Source: DASUFH01 sp036274645
Lineage (GTDB): Bacteria; Acidobacteriota; Terriglobia; 20CM-2-55-15
DNA: 18,656 nt
Assembly (NCBI GenBank): GCA_036274645.1
Contig: DASUFH010000048.1
Location: forward strand, 1-18,656
Direction: 5' to 3'
Part shown: positions 17,757 through 18,656 of the stretch, one piece after another
How positions within the stretch are numbered: the first letter of the stretch is position 1
How the letters are laid out: the number at the start of each line of letters is the position of its first letter
Position numbers and translations under genes: made by a program
The notes under the pieces: model-generated
The model's database searches: none
What the model was told of the DNA's origin: nothing
What the model saw: only the letters and a program-made list of their open reading frames with translations

Positions 17757-18656
<900 letters not shown>

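Overview
The window is about 18.7 kb of GC-rich bacterial chromosome made up mainly of core housekeeping genes. The organism is most likely an acidobacterium, perhaps of the Solibacter/Bryobacter type. That is inferred from the form of EF-Tu (GITIAAAHVEYET), a DUF6152 protein, and an exported protein of a kind I associate with Acidobacteriota. No database search was possible.

Layout. Positions 1-630 (+) hold the end of an ABC-2 transporter permease. It converges with, and overlaps by 8 bp, a peptide deformylase gene (623-1243, -). A small zinc-ribbon protein with an extremely acidic tail (1524-1739, +) meets a DnaC/DnaI-type helicase-loader ATPase (1746-2495, -), which lies downstream of an exported DUF6152 protein (2547-2954, -). 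Next comes a decayed fragment of a DUF1028 gene (3042-3225, -).

The block 3262-7745 on the minus strand is a heat-shock unit, transcribed in the order dnaK, dnaJ, hspR (MerR family) and a sigma-70-family factor. A near-consensus promoter precedes dnaK, and a 16-bp perfect hairpin lies between dnaK and dnaJ. Upstream are a membrane-anchored lytic transglycosylase (7860-8582, -) and, divergent from it, a polytopic GT-C-like membrane protein (8891-10162, +) followed by a DUF309 protein.

From 10566 the + strand carries a classic information-processing cluster: tRNA-Ser(GGA), the small SRP RNA, dnaX, ybaB/ebfC and recR. A minus-strand gene (13280-14389) encodes a probably Tat-exported protein with kinase-like catalytic motifs. 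The window ends in the 'str' operon: rpsL, rpsG, fusA and a truncated tuf. The operon is driven by a strong promoter with an UP-element-like A/T tract.

Most of the window is ordinary core genome. The items most worth a second look are the exported kinase-like protein, the DUF1028 remnant, the heat-shock unit that encodes both a repressor and a sigma factor, the dnaK-dnaJ hairpin and the acidic zinc-ribbon protein.
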